DNA from: Geosiphon pyriformis
Lineage: Eukaryota > Glomeromycota > Glomeromycetes > Archaeosporales > Geosiphonaceae
Direction: 5' to 3'
DNA: 64,000 nt
NCBI GenBank assembly: GCA_016748015.1
Contig: JAAOMT010000283.1
Location: 72,304-136,303, forward strand
Shown here: piece by piece, positions 1-9,930 of the stretch
Position numbering within the stretch: position 1 is the first letter of the stretch
Layout: each line of letters opens with the position of its first letter
The notes under the pieces: generated by a model
The model's input: only the letters and a program-made list of their open reading frames with translations
Database searches by the model: none
What the model was told of the DNA's origin: nothing
Position numbers and translations under genes: made by a program

Positions 1-570
1 AAACTATATCTGAACCATAACACGAGACGAAGTCTGACAACCCAACGGGACGAAGCCATCAAGTTGCGTTATGGCAATAAGATAAGTCTATTCAAGGATG
101 CCCGAGGGAAGACGAAGTCCACCCTCACCCGCCAAGACGAAGTCAGCAGGCTACTCGAACACCTCTTGATTTGTTGTTATAGCAACAGCGAAAGCGAAAA
201 GCTTTCAGAGAAACTATATCTGAACCATAACACGAGACGAAGTCTGACAACCCAACGGGACGAAGCCATCAAGTTGCGTTATGGCAATAAGATAAGTCTA
301 TTCAAGGATGCCCGAGGGAAGACGAAGTCCACCCTCACCCGCCAAGACGAAGTCAGCAGGCTACTCGAACACCTCTTGATTTGTTGTTATAGCAACAGCG
401 AAAGCGAAAAGCTTTCAGAGAAACTATATCTGAACCATAACACGAGACGAAGTCTGACAACCCAACAGGACGAAGCCATCAAGTTGCGTTATGGCAATAA
501 GTCCACTCTCACCCGCCAAGTCGAAGTCAACAGGCTACTCGAGGGTTGTCAATACGTCACGTAATTGTCC
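1..570 (+). repeat. Tandem array, 210-bp unit, open in frame
   Basis: The unit starts at 1, 211 and 421, exactly 210 bp (70 codons) apart, and copies 1 and 2 are near-identical. The third copy lacks 36 bp (12 codons) after the GGCAATAAG near 500, so the frame survives. Each unit holds four GACGAAG heptamers (in unit one at 26, 49, 111 and 136), pointing to an older, shorter repeat. An open frame runs 64-564 through two and a half units. GC content is clearly higher than in the transposon sequence and there are no C-to-T stops. The array probably continues left of the window. It could be a satellite or the repeat domain of a protein gene; I do not recognise the peptide. Confidence 0.9.
64..564 (+). 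CDS. Possible coding repeat: 70-residue tandem peptide, unknown
   Basis: This frame stays open for 166 codons across the 210-bp array. The peptide repeat has a 70-residue period and is hydrophilic and charged, with a short hydrophobic Cys-Cys patch (LLICCYS). The partial third copy is shortened by 12 residues in frame. No signal peptide, membrane segment or known domain is visible. The first ATG lies inside the repeat and nothing is known upstream, so the true start may be outside the window. An open frame through an array whose period is a multiple of three is expected if one unit is open, so this is weak evidence for translation. The in-frame size of the deletion is the better argument. Confidence 0.35.
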   Translation: MRYGNKISLFKDARGKTKSTLTRQDEVSRLLEHLLICCYSNSESEKLSEKLYLNHNTRRSLTTQRDEAIKLRYGNKISLFKDARGKTKSTLTRQDEVSRLLEHLLICCYSNSESEKLSEKLYLNHNTRRSLTTQQDEAIKLRYGNKSTLTRQVEVNRLLEGCQYVT

Positions 571-587
571 TGAGACCAGAACGTATT

Positions 588-797
588 CTAGTCTTTGAAC
601 CCGCCCACCCCATACTTCAATCGGTAATACTTAGCTTCATAATTAAGAAGACATCTTTGAGCATGATCGTCTTCAGATAACAAATCCAGAGCACTCTTGT
701 ACAGCCGATGCTCCTTTGCTTTGTCGTATGTGAAATTGTCAACTCCTTTTCTGTAATGAAGAAACGAAAGTAGCGACCAAGCGGAAGAACTCGCGTA
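588..797 (-). CDS. Possible 3' exon of an unrecognised protein
   Basis: Read on the minus strand, 69 codons are open from an upstream stop at 798-800 to a TAG at 588-590. The peptide is protein-like: it starts near YASSSAWSLLSFLHYRKG, continues with a Lys/Asp/Glu/Tyr-rich helical stretch and ends KYGVGGFKD. There is no internal ATG, so it would be a terminal exon or a truncated gene. AG dinucleotides just upstream could act as splice acceptors. Base composition is richer in GC than the transposons to the right, as for single-copy sequence. I do not recognise the family. Chance openness over 210 bp is possible. Confidence 0.3.
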   Translation of the reverse strand, partial: YASSSAWSLLSFLHYRKGVDNFTYDKAKEHRLYKSALDLLSEDDHAQRCLLNYEAKYYRLKYGVGGFKD

Positions 798-1120
798 TTA
801 CTTCTTGAACTGACATTGTCGCGTGGAAACGGTTTTTTTTTGTATACCAGTGTTTACTTTGTCAAATTCTAAGCCACTGGTCAAGATTTTACAAGATTTT
901 GGATCTACTGACAAATGACAAACGACATTATTTATTTGAAAAAATCTTTATATATTAAAAAAAGGGAATTGCTAAATCGACCCACCCTCAACACGTGGTA
1001 TCATTTACGTCATAGTTTCGTATTCAACTATATATAGGAACATATTAACGAGTTTATAATCAACGAGCTATAAAATAAACAAGTTTTCTTTTGATTTTAC
1101 ATCTTTTTATAAAATTAGAT
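798..1120 (+). promoter_or_regulatory. Promoter-like region upstream of the MULE
   Basis: No gene is seen in this stretch. It holds a palindromic CACGTG at 992-997, a TTACGTCA (CRE/bZIP-like) at 1005-1012 and a TATA-like CTATATATAGG at 1028-1038. The first ATG of the transposase frame follows at 1121. Order and spacing fit a fungal promoter, but the assignment rests on motifs only. Composition changes here from the GC-richer left end to the AT-rich transposon block, with a T run near 832-841 and A runs near 958-964. Confidence 0.4.
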
Positions 1121-2300
1121 ATGATGTTACCACCTCCAGAAACATCATATAGCTCTTGTGAGATGATGATACAAAGTCTTAACACCTTTACATACTCCCA
1201 AGAATATGTAGTTACAAAACAATGTTCTGCTGCTAATAGTACTCGTATTATCTTCAAATGTGATCAAGGAAATGAATATAATGCTTCTAAAAGACTGTAT
1301 TAGAAGATCGACAACGAAAAACAGCAACTCAATTAACAAACTGCCCTTTTTCTGTATATGGATGATTACTCAAAGCTGATCAACGCTGGCATTTAATAGT
1401 TCGCAATGCTGAACATAATCATGAGCCATCTGATAATATTGCTGGACATCCTGCTGCTCAATGACTTAAATCCAAACAGAAAGTATTAGTTTCACAAATG
1501 TTAAGTACAGGCATTGCACCAAAGGCAATTTTAACAGCATTATGACAGGAAGATCTTGAACAACATGCAATTTCAAAGACTATTTATAATGAACAGGCAC
1601 ATCTTCGAAAAATAAAGCTTGCTAATCGTTCATCTATACTGGCATTCTTGGAAACACTTAAAGAGGCCAATTATCAATATGATTATGTTTGTAATATTGC
1701 CAATGAAGTTACACATTTGTTTTATGCACATTTTGGATGTATTGCTCTTGTTTAAAGATATCCATATACTGTTTTAATGGATTGCACATATAAAACAAAT
1801 CGATTTCGGATGTCTATGCTTCATATTATTGGCATAAATAGTTTCAATACATTTTTTATAATTGCTGTTGCTTTTATTTGTAAAGAAACACAAACATATT
1901 ATTAATGGGCTTTTAAAGTGAGTTGCAAAGCTTTATACACATATTAAGCCAATTATTATTACTACAAACCAACAATATACATTAATGCATGTACTTTCTT
2001 TTACTTTTTCTACATTTACACATTTACTTTGTATTTAACATATTTAAAAGAATATACTTGCCAATTGTAAAAAGTACTTTGCAAATAGAGATGACTAGAA
2101 CAATTTTTATTTAGAATGAACTAATATTATTTAATCTGTATTAACAAAAGTATTTAATATCAAATAAAACATATTAAGCTATAAGTATTTAGCAATTTTA
2201 GCTTTAACAAATTATCTATTAACAATTTGAATTTCATACAAAAAGAAATTTGTTGCTGCTTAGACTAATAAAAATATGTACTTTGGTAATATTAATTTAT
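1121..2300 (+). pseudogene. MULE (Mutator-like) transposase pseudogene
   Basis: Fragments of a FAR1/MuDR-type transposase occur in order. The N-terminal part (1121-1303) contains CDQGNEY, typical of the zinc-binding DNA-binding domain. After a frameshift at about 1303 come a Cys near 1335 and AEHNHEP near 1412, the rest of that domain. Then follow MDCTYKTNRFRMSMLHIIG (about 1777-1833), the first DDE-region motif of the MULE catalytic domain, and THLLCI*HI*KNIL (about 2019), the HLLC-W-H-KN motif. The end shows KKKFVAA*TNKNMYFGN near 2240. At least ten in-frame stops are present, almost all explained by CAA, CGA or TGG changing through C-to-T. Terminal inverted repeats were not identified. It cannot encode an active enzyme. 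Confidence 0.85.
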
Positions 2301-2399
2301 TATAAATAGAAAATTAACATACTTAATTAAAAAACTATCTTAAAGTTTTAACAAAAAATTTAATTATGAATATTATATGTCTTTGAAAATAAGATTAAA

Positions 2400-3135
2400 A
2401 AAATTAAAACACAACAAAGTATTAATTAAATTACTAAAACAAAAAATGCAAATAAATAAAATATAATAAAAATATTAAGAACAATTTTTTATTTTCTTAA
2501 AAAACTGCAAGCAAATAATTTAAAAACTTAACTAATTCTTTTCAAATTAATTAGTTTTTAAAACTGCTTTTTTTAAACAGTTTATAAACAATAATACTTA
2601 AATTACTCTTTAAAACTACTTTTAAAACATTAAACAAAAACCATTTAAATTTGTTATAACTTATATTAAAAAGTTTAACAAATTTCTTCAAAGAATTTAT
2701 CAGCTTAAAACAAATATTTATTATTCTAATATTCAAATATTGGATCAATTTATTGCTAATCTAAAAAATAAATTAATCAAAAAAATTTATCTATATGCTT
2801 TAACAAATTTAGTCACTGTTATTTAACATGCTAAAAACTATAAAACAACTATAAAAGAAGCAAATTACATTAAATTTATTAACTTTGTAATTAAAAAAAC
2901 CAGTTTAACAGCTAAAAAAAAATTAATCAACTTATCAAAAAAGTTGAAATATATTTTGTTAGCCAATAATAAAACCAAGAAAATTTATTATTTAGCAATT
3001 AATTTTAATAATCAAACTGTTATTATTGTAAAATTTTTAGATATTGAAAATAAAATTACAAAAAATGCAAAAAAACTAACAAAAACAGAAAAATTACTAT
3101 TATTTTCTTTAATAACAGCAATTTTTATTAATTAT
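2400..3135 (+). pseudogene. Highly eroded gag of LTR family B
   Basis: Despite very low GC, the plus-strand reading matches the family B gag of element EB (minus strand, 36075-36600) over its whole length. Matching blocks include FKQFINNNT, YIKKFNKFL, ILDQFIANLKNKLIKK, HAKNYKTTIKEANYIKF and NNKTKK. It covers the capsid-like half of gag to just past the zinc knuckle region. CAA and CAG codons have become TAA and TAG, and most remaining C and G positions have been lost. LTRs for this fragment were not found. An apparent 94-codon open frame at 2944-3228 is a fusion of this gag with the LINE that follows, not a gene. Confidence 0.7.
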
Positions 3136-4608
3136 TATATAAAAACATCTTGCTTATTTATTAATAATTTATTAATTTTGAGAAAAACTATCATAAATAA
3201 ACAGTTTTTGTATTTAGTTTTGTATTAAAAAGTGTATATTATAAATAAGATATTATGATTTAAAAAAACTTAAAAAAAAATTTAACTTGTTAATAAACTT
3301 TCCAAATAAGACTATTTTTTATTTTTTATTATATAGACTAAAAACATTTATGTAAATACAAACTAAAAACAAAGTGGTTTTAATAATTACATTTTTGAAT
3401 ACTAATGGTATTTTTGGTTATTTATTTAATTATAAATCTTTAAATTTACAAATTTTAAGTTGGTTTTTTGATTATCTTTTACAAATTAAAAATTAGTTTA
3501 GTAAATAATTATCTGATTAATGCTATCAAAATATTTTTAAAATGTAATTTTTTTTATAAACAATCTGTTATTGGTATTTTATTTTATTAGTAGTACTTTT
3601 ATGTTTTGTATTTTAAACAAATCAATTTTTTTTAATATATATTGTTTTTTAAAAAAATTTGGTATTGTATTTGTTAAACAGCTTTTTAATAAAAAAAAAT
3701 ATGATTTTAAATTGAAAAAGTTTTTATTAATAAAAAAAATTAAATTTCAGAAATTCTATTTTTGTATAATTTGAATTAACAACTGGGTTTTTGAATTTTT
3801 AAGTCTTTTTTTATGTTCTATTTACATGTTATTTTGGTTTTTTTTTAATGTTTTGGCTTTAAATATGTTTTTATTTGTAAAGTGTTATTTTATAACTGTT
3901 AATTTAAACATTATAAATATTTATATTAATAAATTTTTAAGAAATTTGGGTATATTTAATGTAAAATATAGTACTACTGTTTATTTTAATAATTTAAATT
4001 TGGATATAAGAATAAAAATACACAATTTTTTATTCTGGTTAAATTATAAATAATTATGTTAATTCTAAAGTATATTTTTGTTTTTAGTAATATTATAATA
4101 TATTCTAATAATTAAACTATACTAAATACTTGTTTATTTGAATTAAGATTAATGATTTTTGATTTTTACAACTAATATTGGTTGAAAAAATATTATATTA
4201 CAAATTTGGTTAAGAAAAAAATCTTAAAATCAAATAGTTTAAAATTAAAAGTTATTTAAATATAATAAATAATAAAATAATTAACAAACAAGCTAATATT
4301 ATTTTTAATTTAAGACTAATACTTATTATTAGTATTAATAAAAAATATTTTAAAACTGATAACATTACTGTTTTTAAAAAAATTTCAAATTTATTAATCA
4401 TGTTTAATAAGAAATTAAGCTAGATATTATAGTTATATGTAAATTATTATTAAAGAAAATTAATTAAATTAAATTTTTTTTAATTTAACATCTGAATTTT
4501 TACATAACTATTAGTTATATAAATAGAATTATAATTAATTTGTATTTTTATTTTATTAAGTTTTTGTATTATTACTTATTTATTATTATTTGTAAAAGAT
4601 TGTATAAA
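3136..4608 (+). pseudogene. Eroded LINE ORF2, C-terminal half, plus-strand copy
   Basis: Short collinear matches follow the same order as the minus-strand LINE ORF2 at 17689-19647: RKTIINKQFLYLV (post-RT), FLNTNGIFGYLF, FLKKFGIVFVKQL, then a degenerate RNase H start INIYINKFLRNLGIF where the family has a YTDGS-like motif, and a C-terminal KRLY block. The reading frame breaks repeatedly and GC is extremely low, so this is among the oldest layers. The copy is cut at 4608 by the ORF1-only LINE unit and resumes at 17009. The left junction with gag B is at about 3120-3150. Confidence 0.7.
4599..4607. repeat. 9-bp target site duplication, left copy
   Basis: ATTGTATAA here is repeated exactly at 17000-17008, flanking the poly(A) end and the 5' end of the ORF1-only LINE unit. 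Removing everything between the copies rejoins the plus-strand LINE ORF2 frame (KRLY then NKK). Confidence 0.8.
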
Positions 4609-4647
4609 TTTTTTTTTATTGTTTAATAAGTGCAGTCCAAAAGCCAC

Positions 4648-5478
4648 TGTTACTCATAAAAATATAGGAAATATAGTAGCATGATTATTAGCCAATCAGA
4701 AGTAGACATAGTAAAATGTGGAATTCCAGGATTTTCACACAAGGAATTGCAGAATTTCAGAATTTCAGGATTCCTCTTAAAGAAATTGTAGGATTCCAGG
4801 AATTACAGGATTCCTGTCATGAAAAATCGAGGAATTGAGGAATCTCAATTATGTATATATAGCAGTAGCATTAGAAGCTGAAAAGACAGACCTTTTAGTT
4901 TAGATTTGATCTAAACAACCTTTCAGTTTCCAATTATCAAATAAATAATTCTTTCATATCTCAATCCACTCTTCACTATCAACATGAAATGTTGATAGTA
5001 ATTGATACTTAACCATGCTGGAACAATAGCTCTTGATCACAGCTATTAATGGGATACTAACTTACCAAATTGCCTTGGCTTATTTTCATTATTATTATTT
5101 TTTTTATTTTTTTTTTCTTTCTTTGATTTTGTTGTACATACTAATTAATTGAGAATTAAAAGCATTGAGTTATTGACGTCATGGATAGCCTGGTAAAAAA
5201 CCCAGAAATAAGGGTAGATTTATATAAATTATCGGTTAACTTACCAAAAGGGCACAACTGCCAGAATAAATCCGGCCACCAAGCTAAGAAAGAAATTGGA
5301 AAAACAACTAACAACAAATAACGAATTGCCACACTATTGAATCTCTGTCCATTATACAAAGGATTCCATCAAAACCTTCAAATACAATTCTTTCAGAACA
5401 TCATTAACGGAAATAGCTTTTGAGCACCAAGTTACAGGTTTGTTATTTGACTTGAGACCCAAATAATCACTTGTAACA
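4648..5478 (+). repeat. E1 5' LTR (U3 type A1)
   Basis: It begins TGTTACTCATAAAAATATAGG and ends ACTTGTAACA. U3 (about 4718-4845) is an array of GGAATTCC/AGGATTCC-like elements. A TATA box, TATATATAG, lies at 4854-4862 and an AATAAAT near 4941. A perfect 10-bp hairpin follows: ACTATCAACA (4975-4984), loop TGAAA, TGTTGATAGT (4990-4999). Confidence 0.95.
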
Positions 5479-5500
5479 TTTGGTGCTTCCTGTGAAGTAT
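5479..5500 (+). other. E1 primer binding site region
   Basis: Directly after the LTR comes TTTGGTGCTTCCTGTGAAG. TGG plus a conserved tail is the usual start of a minus-strand primer site complementary to a tRNA 3' end (CCA). The same sequence with few changes follows the LTRs of E2, E3, E4 and, more diverged, EB. I could not decide which tRNA it matches. Confidence 0.6.
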
Positions 5501-5540
5501 AATCCTACAGAGAACCAGCACCAATAAACACCATCCAAAA

Positions 5541-7640
5541 GTGGCAAAATCAGAAAATATAAGAGCAAACCATTTAGGATTCGCAAAATCTTTATTTCAA
5601 CACTATTGTCAATACTTGGGATTAAACCATAATCACATATTCACCAAATCAGCCTTCAATTTCTATGTCAACAAAAAGATTTCCTTTTTGTTAGGAACAC
5701 CAGTGAATACTGAATCAGCAAGGGAAACTTTCTATAGAGAATTAATTCAAAACACCAACCTACCAATAAATCATAATTTTACATTCATCATTACTGAGAT
5801 CAACAAAGAAATTGAACATCACACCCAACAAAAATATCCAATTACATATGTCAGTAAAGGCAAAGAAAAACTACAAACACTAGCAATAACACCCAAAAAG
5901 ATACAACCACCTACTTGGAAGAAAAACAGAATTGAATCTCCAAGCAACCCATCCTACCACTATATACCTGGAAGTGCCATTAACATATCATCAACAGACA
6001 CGTTCCCATCAACTGTGACATTAGCATTTGAATAATTCCCATTTCAAAGTAGACAAAGAAAAACAGAGTTATTAGGACCATATGGCGAATACTTTGAGAG
6101 ATTTAATTCGCAATTACCAATTCCATCAGGACTTTGATCACTACCATCTCCACCAGATTTCGGAATTTCTGATCTATGGGAAGTAACAAAATCAGAAAAA
6201 GAGGAAGAAGAATCAGAAGATCAAGAATTCACTTACCAGCAACTGACCACTGAAAACCTGGAAGTAAAAATCCCAAATCTTTAAACTCAGCAAAATCTAA
6301 ATCTAGAAAATTCAGAAATCAAAACTCCGAATCATCAAAGGCAGAACAATCCAAACCCCGAATTAATTAATCAGCAAAACTTACCTCCAGTAATCGTCAT
6401 CAATCAACTGCTGATTAATCCAATAGCTGAACCCATACAGCAGTCACTTCAACTACTACTCCAACAACCAGCACAACAATAACTGCTTCAACAGCCATCA
6501 CAACCACCCAACTTAGATCCAATGGCCTATGCACCAATTGCAAAACTTAACAACTTTACCGGCAAAAAAGACAACACTTAAATATGGCTAAATAATATAG
6601 AAAAGACCATTGCAGCCAACAGATAGAATGACACCCGAGCAATGCAAGCCATTCTCTACTTTCTCAAGGATACTACCAATTCATGGTATTAGAGCTTGAT
6701 TAATAAACCACAAGATTTCAATGTTTTCAAAGTGAAATTTCTAAGATACTTCAGCAACAATAACAGCATTAATCACCTAGTCAACACATTCACCACTATA
6801 AAACAAGAAGAAACTAAAGCAGTCACCACTTACCTGGGACGCTTCCATCGAAATCTACACCAAATTCAAGCAATTGATGCCAACTATTTCACAGCACCAC
6901 AGATCCTTAACCAGTTTATTCATGGCTTATGCAGCAGCATCTTGTAACATGTATGTCTGTTGTATCTAGGCACACTTTAAGATGCAGTCACATGTGCCAG
7001 AGATTTTGAATCTGCTGAGTCAAAGGCCAACCATGTTCAAGCCATTAATCTAGTAATGAACAGATCATCTGAATTGGATTCCAAATTGGAGAAGTTCAGT
7101 GAATCAATTAATAAGAGATTAGAAGGATACTTAGCTGACAATTATGTTATTTATTAGTCTCTACAATAATATAATAATCAAAAAAACTTTAATCGTGGCC
7201 AAAATTAACCACATTCATCTTCATTAACCAATCAACAGTGGCAACAAGAAATGCGTATCTGCTACTATTGTGGTAAACAAGGACATATTTAAATTGACTG
7301 CCATTAACGTTTAAATAACCAACAATTGGAAAATTAATATCAAAACCCCAATCACCAGTTCTCAATTCTGAATCATCAATCAAATTCCACACAATATCAA
7401 CACTTATCTCATTATGCACCAATGACACAACAATCAATTTATCAACCACCAGTATATCAAGCTCCAATTTATCAACCAACGGCCCCAATTTATCAGCCAC
7501 AGGTAATATATCAACCACAACCGCCAACAATCTATCAACCCCAAACGATTCAGACACCACCACAAAACTTACCTGCCAGTAGAGTCCAAAGACCGAGAAT
7601 CACACAGCAAAACTGGAAATTGTCGATGGTAGTTCATTAG
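5541..7640 (+). pseudogene. E1 gag: capsid, CCHC knuckle, YQP tail
   Basis: The frame begins at a GTG (VAKSEN) that is conserved in all four family A copies. The N-terminal helical domain (5541-6035) is followed by a Gln/Pro-rich linker (about 6420-6520) and a retrotransposon-gag capsid-like block (6696-7130: YFSNNNSINHLVNTFTTIKQ). A zinc knuckle CYYCGKQGHI*IDC lies near 7261-7305, with all three Cys and the His but a stop inside. A Tyr-Gln-Pro-rich tail occupies 7436-7560. Stops (6035, 6947, 7157 and others) arise from CAA, CAG or TGG. Gag and protease share one frame. Confidence 0.85.
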
Positions 7641-7688
7641 CTGATCCCCAGCTCTTCCAGTCAACAAACAAGATCTCGTCAATGGAAT

Positions 7689-8310
7689 TTGGGCACCAGT
7701 CATTCCCAAAACCCAAATTCCCAGAACTATTTAAGTCTCCTGGTTACCCCAGAAGACGCCTTACCCAGCAACCAGGAACTCACCCAAAAACAACAAACAC
7801 TTACCAGCAATATTCCACCAGCAACAGTCACCAATGACAAATCACTAGCCACTATCTTCCCATTTGAGATTGAAGAGCCGTCAAGTATCCCATTATTTAG
7901 TGGAGCTGTTTTCAATAAAAAACCCATCACCACAATGTACATAGATGCTAAAGTTGATGGTCAATCCATCAAATTGATCCTTGATAGTGGTTCAGCAGAC
8001 AGTATCATCACACAACAACTCATGGACCAATTAGGTCACTGAGTTGATCGAGCTACCAGCACCAGAATCATTAAAGCTGATGGAGTGACCAAAACTCCAA
8101 TCAGCAAAATTGACGACTTCCCTTTTGAAGTCAATGGCATCGTGACTCCCATTAAAGTTTTAGTAATGGAAGCCACTTAATACTAAGCTCTAATTGGTAA
8201 TGACTGGCTGTCCAAAGTCAACGCAACGTTAAACTGGAACACCCAGGAACTCCAGCTAACATATTAGGGCCAACACATATGTGTACCAGCCATATGTGGC
8301 CATTTTAAGA
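7689..8310 (+). pseudogene. E1 aspartic protease domain
   Basis: The active-site motif LILDSGSADSIIT lies near 7970-8010 and is intact (DSG). The flap-side and C-terminal block ALIGNDWL is near 8190. The frame is that of gag, which implies a Gag-Pro-Pol fusion. Stops are at 8040 (CAG to TGA is not simple; CAA/CAG to TAA at 8178 is). A frame change between about 8200 and 8395 separates this from the rest of pol and is absent from E4, so it is a later indel. The domain would mature Gag-Pol in the virus-like particle. Confidence 0.85.
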
Positions 8311-8639
8311 CTCTTTCAAGAGAGAAATTATTGATCAAACTGGAGGAGAAGAAAGAAAAACCTACCTGAGAAGCTTACCAAGTCTCCTGGGCCAATGCTG
8401 ACCACAATAAACTACCACCCATACTCTCATGGGATGACAAAGGAAAGAGAAAAGAAGAAAAAGAACTTACTTGGGGAACAAACCAAGGATTGTGGAGTAA
8501 CAACGGCTGAAGCAAACCAGCCACTGAATGAAATTGGAAAGAAAAGGAAAAAGGAACAGGAAGGAGAACCAAAACAAACCACTTCCTCCACTTATATTCC
8601 ATACTTGACACAACCTCAAAACACTTACCATTGACCCAA

Positions 8640-9300
8640 ACTCATATGTATCAGTTGTGGCAAAAAACTGTCAACAATGGGCACATGCTGTAGTAAGGAC
8701 AAAAAATAGACAACAGCAACCGAGTACTACTGTTGCCTATGCATTCTTGAACGTGATGAACGGCCGCCAAAAATAGGAAAATGGGATGATACCTTGTGTT
8801 TAGCTTGTAGAGATACCCTCTTAGATGAAGGGATGTGGAAAGACATTCCTGGAAGAAGAGGAGCATGCAACAAGACATGCCAATACACCATTCTGATCAA
8901 TGACTGGGTATGAAAGAGAACTCTCATCAACGATGCCTGGAAGCGAGCATTAAGATGCTTGGAAGGATACCCACATAACGAAGATGAGATTTGGAGAATA
9001 GCATATGCTATGTCAGAAGACACTACAACAAAGAAGCTGAAAAAAATTAAAAACAACTCACTATCTCTACCTGAACCTAAATATGTCCAAACTTTCGATG
9101 TCTTTGGTGACATCAAAAATGATCCGGAAGAATTTCATGAACACTACTAAAACTTGGCACCCACTAGAGAGGAGCAAGAACAACAGCTAGCACAGTTGAA
9201 TACAAGATTGTGTCACCATTGTTTAATTTCCAGTGACTTTGAATATTGTAACAATTGTGACCTCATTTACAATCCACCATCATGCATGATCTACATGATC
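8640..9300 (+). pseudogene. E1 cysteine-rich zinc-binding module between PR and dUTPase
   Basis: After the protease come spaced Cys pairs: CISC (8647), CC near 8686, YYCCLC near 8730, TLCLAC near 8795-8812 and ACNKTC near 8865-8880. About 110 codons later is a second cluster, RLCHHC, then EYCNNCD (9205-9262). This looks like one multi-Cys module plus a zinc ribbon. The same Cys spacing and the GKWD..CL.CRD..L.E..W context recur in E3, E4 and family B EB, so it is ancestral to both families. I do not recognise it as a named domain; nucleic-acid binding is only a guess. Stops occur at 8635, 8709 and 8910. Confidence 0.7.
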
Positions 9301-9519
9301 CCCAAAGAAGAAAAACCAATCAGCAGCTGTGCATCAGAGTTGGAATCACTATTTGATCCCAATTCAAACCTTAATAATGACGATGACGAAAATAATGGTT
9401 CCAGCTCTATTCAAAATGGCAATAACAATAACAACAATATCAACTCAGATTCAAACTCTGACTCAAACTATGAACAATATATTGCACTTCCTGATCTTAC
9501 CAAGGAACAAGAACTGAAA

Positions 9520-9930
9520 TGGTTCAGCAATAATAATAAAGGTATTATGCCAGAACGCATGCATGATACTGATGCAAGATTTGATCTGAGATATCCAGAA
9601 ACAGAAGCCATCAAATTGGAACCACATACACACACCTGCATCGATTTAAAAATAGCACTGGAAATTCTAGCAACAACAATGGTTTAATTAACATCTAGGA
9701 GTAGTTTAGCAAAAAGAGGGATTAATATAAGAGAAAGAATAATTGATGCGGAATATGTAGGAAATATCATTGCCATGCTACAAAACAATTCAGAAAAGGC
9801 CTATATAATAGAGCCAAATAAAAAGATAGCACAGGCAATATTCTTACTGTTGGTTAAGATAGCTTAGTTAGTACCAGTAGGAAATAGGGAAGAGTTAGGA
9901 ATAACAGCAAGAGGAATACAGAGATTTGGG
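9520..9930 (+). pseudogene. E1 dUTPase domain (trimeric type)
   Basis: Five dUTPase motifs occur in order: HDTDARFDLRY (motif 1, Gly replaced by Arg), SRSSLAKRGINI (2), IIDAEYVGNII (3, with Asp and Tyr), KKIAQAIF (4) and ARGIQRFGSMS (5). Two stops (9687, 9867) interrupt it. The enzyme hydrolyses dUTP to dUMP and keeps uracil out of new DNA; in a retroelement it would act during reverse transcription. A low-complexity Asn/Asp/Ser linker (about 9350-9470) separates it from the zinc ribbon. Its position between protease and RT matches that in non-primate lentivirus-like pol only loosely and is unusual for fungal gypsy elements as far as I know. Confidence 0.85.

Noticed and set aside
1-570. CRISPR-like or rDNA spacer array
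   Set aside because: Units of 210 bp are directly tandem with no unique spacers, and the sequence is open in frame; no Cas genes or rRNA nearby.
2944-3228. 94-codon open frame as a small gene
   Set aside because: It is a chance fusion of eroded gag B (N-terminal half) and eroded LINE ORF2 (C-terminal half) in very AT-rich sequence.
3571-4053. Hydrophobic frames as mitochondrial-type membrane proteins
   Set aside because: Phe/Ile/Lys/Asn-rich frames reflect base composition; they align in order with LINE ORF2.
4718-4845. Heat-shock elements in the A1 U3 array
   Set aside because: GAA and TTC are present, but the spacing (0 or 1 nt) does not fit the two-base spacing of nGAAnnTTCn.
8375-9116. 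Minus-strand frames opposite E1 pol as genes
   Set aside because: They are shadows of the plus-strand protease-to-dUTPase region and have no motifs of their own.
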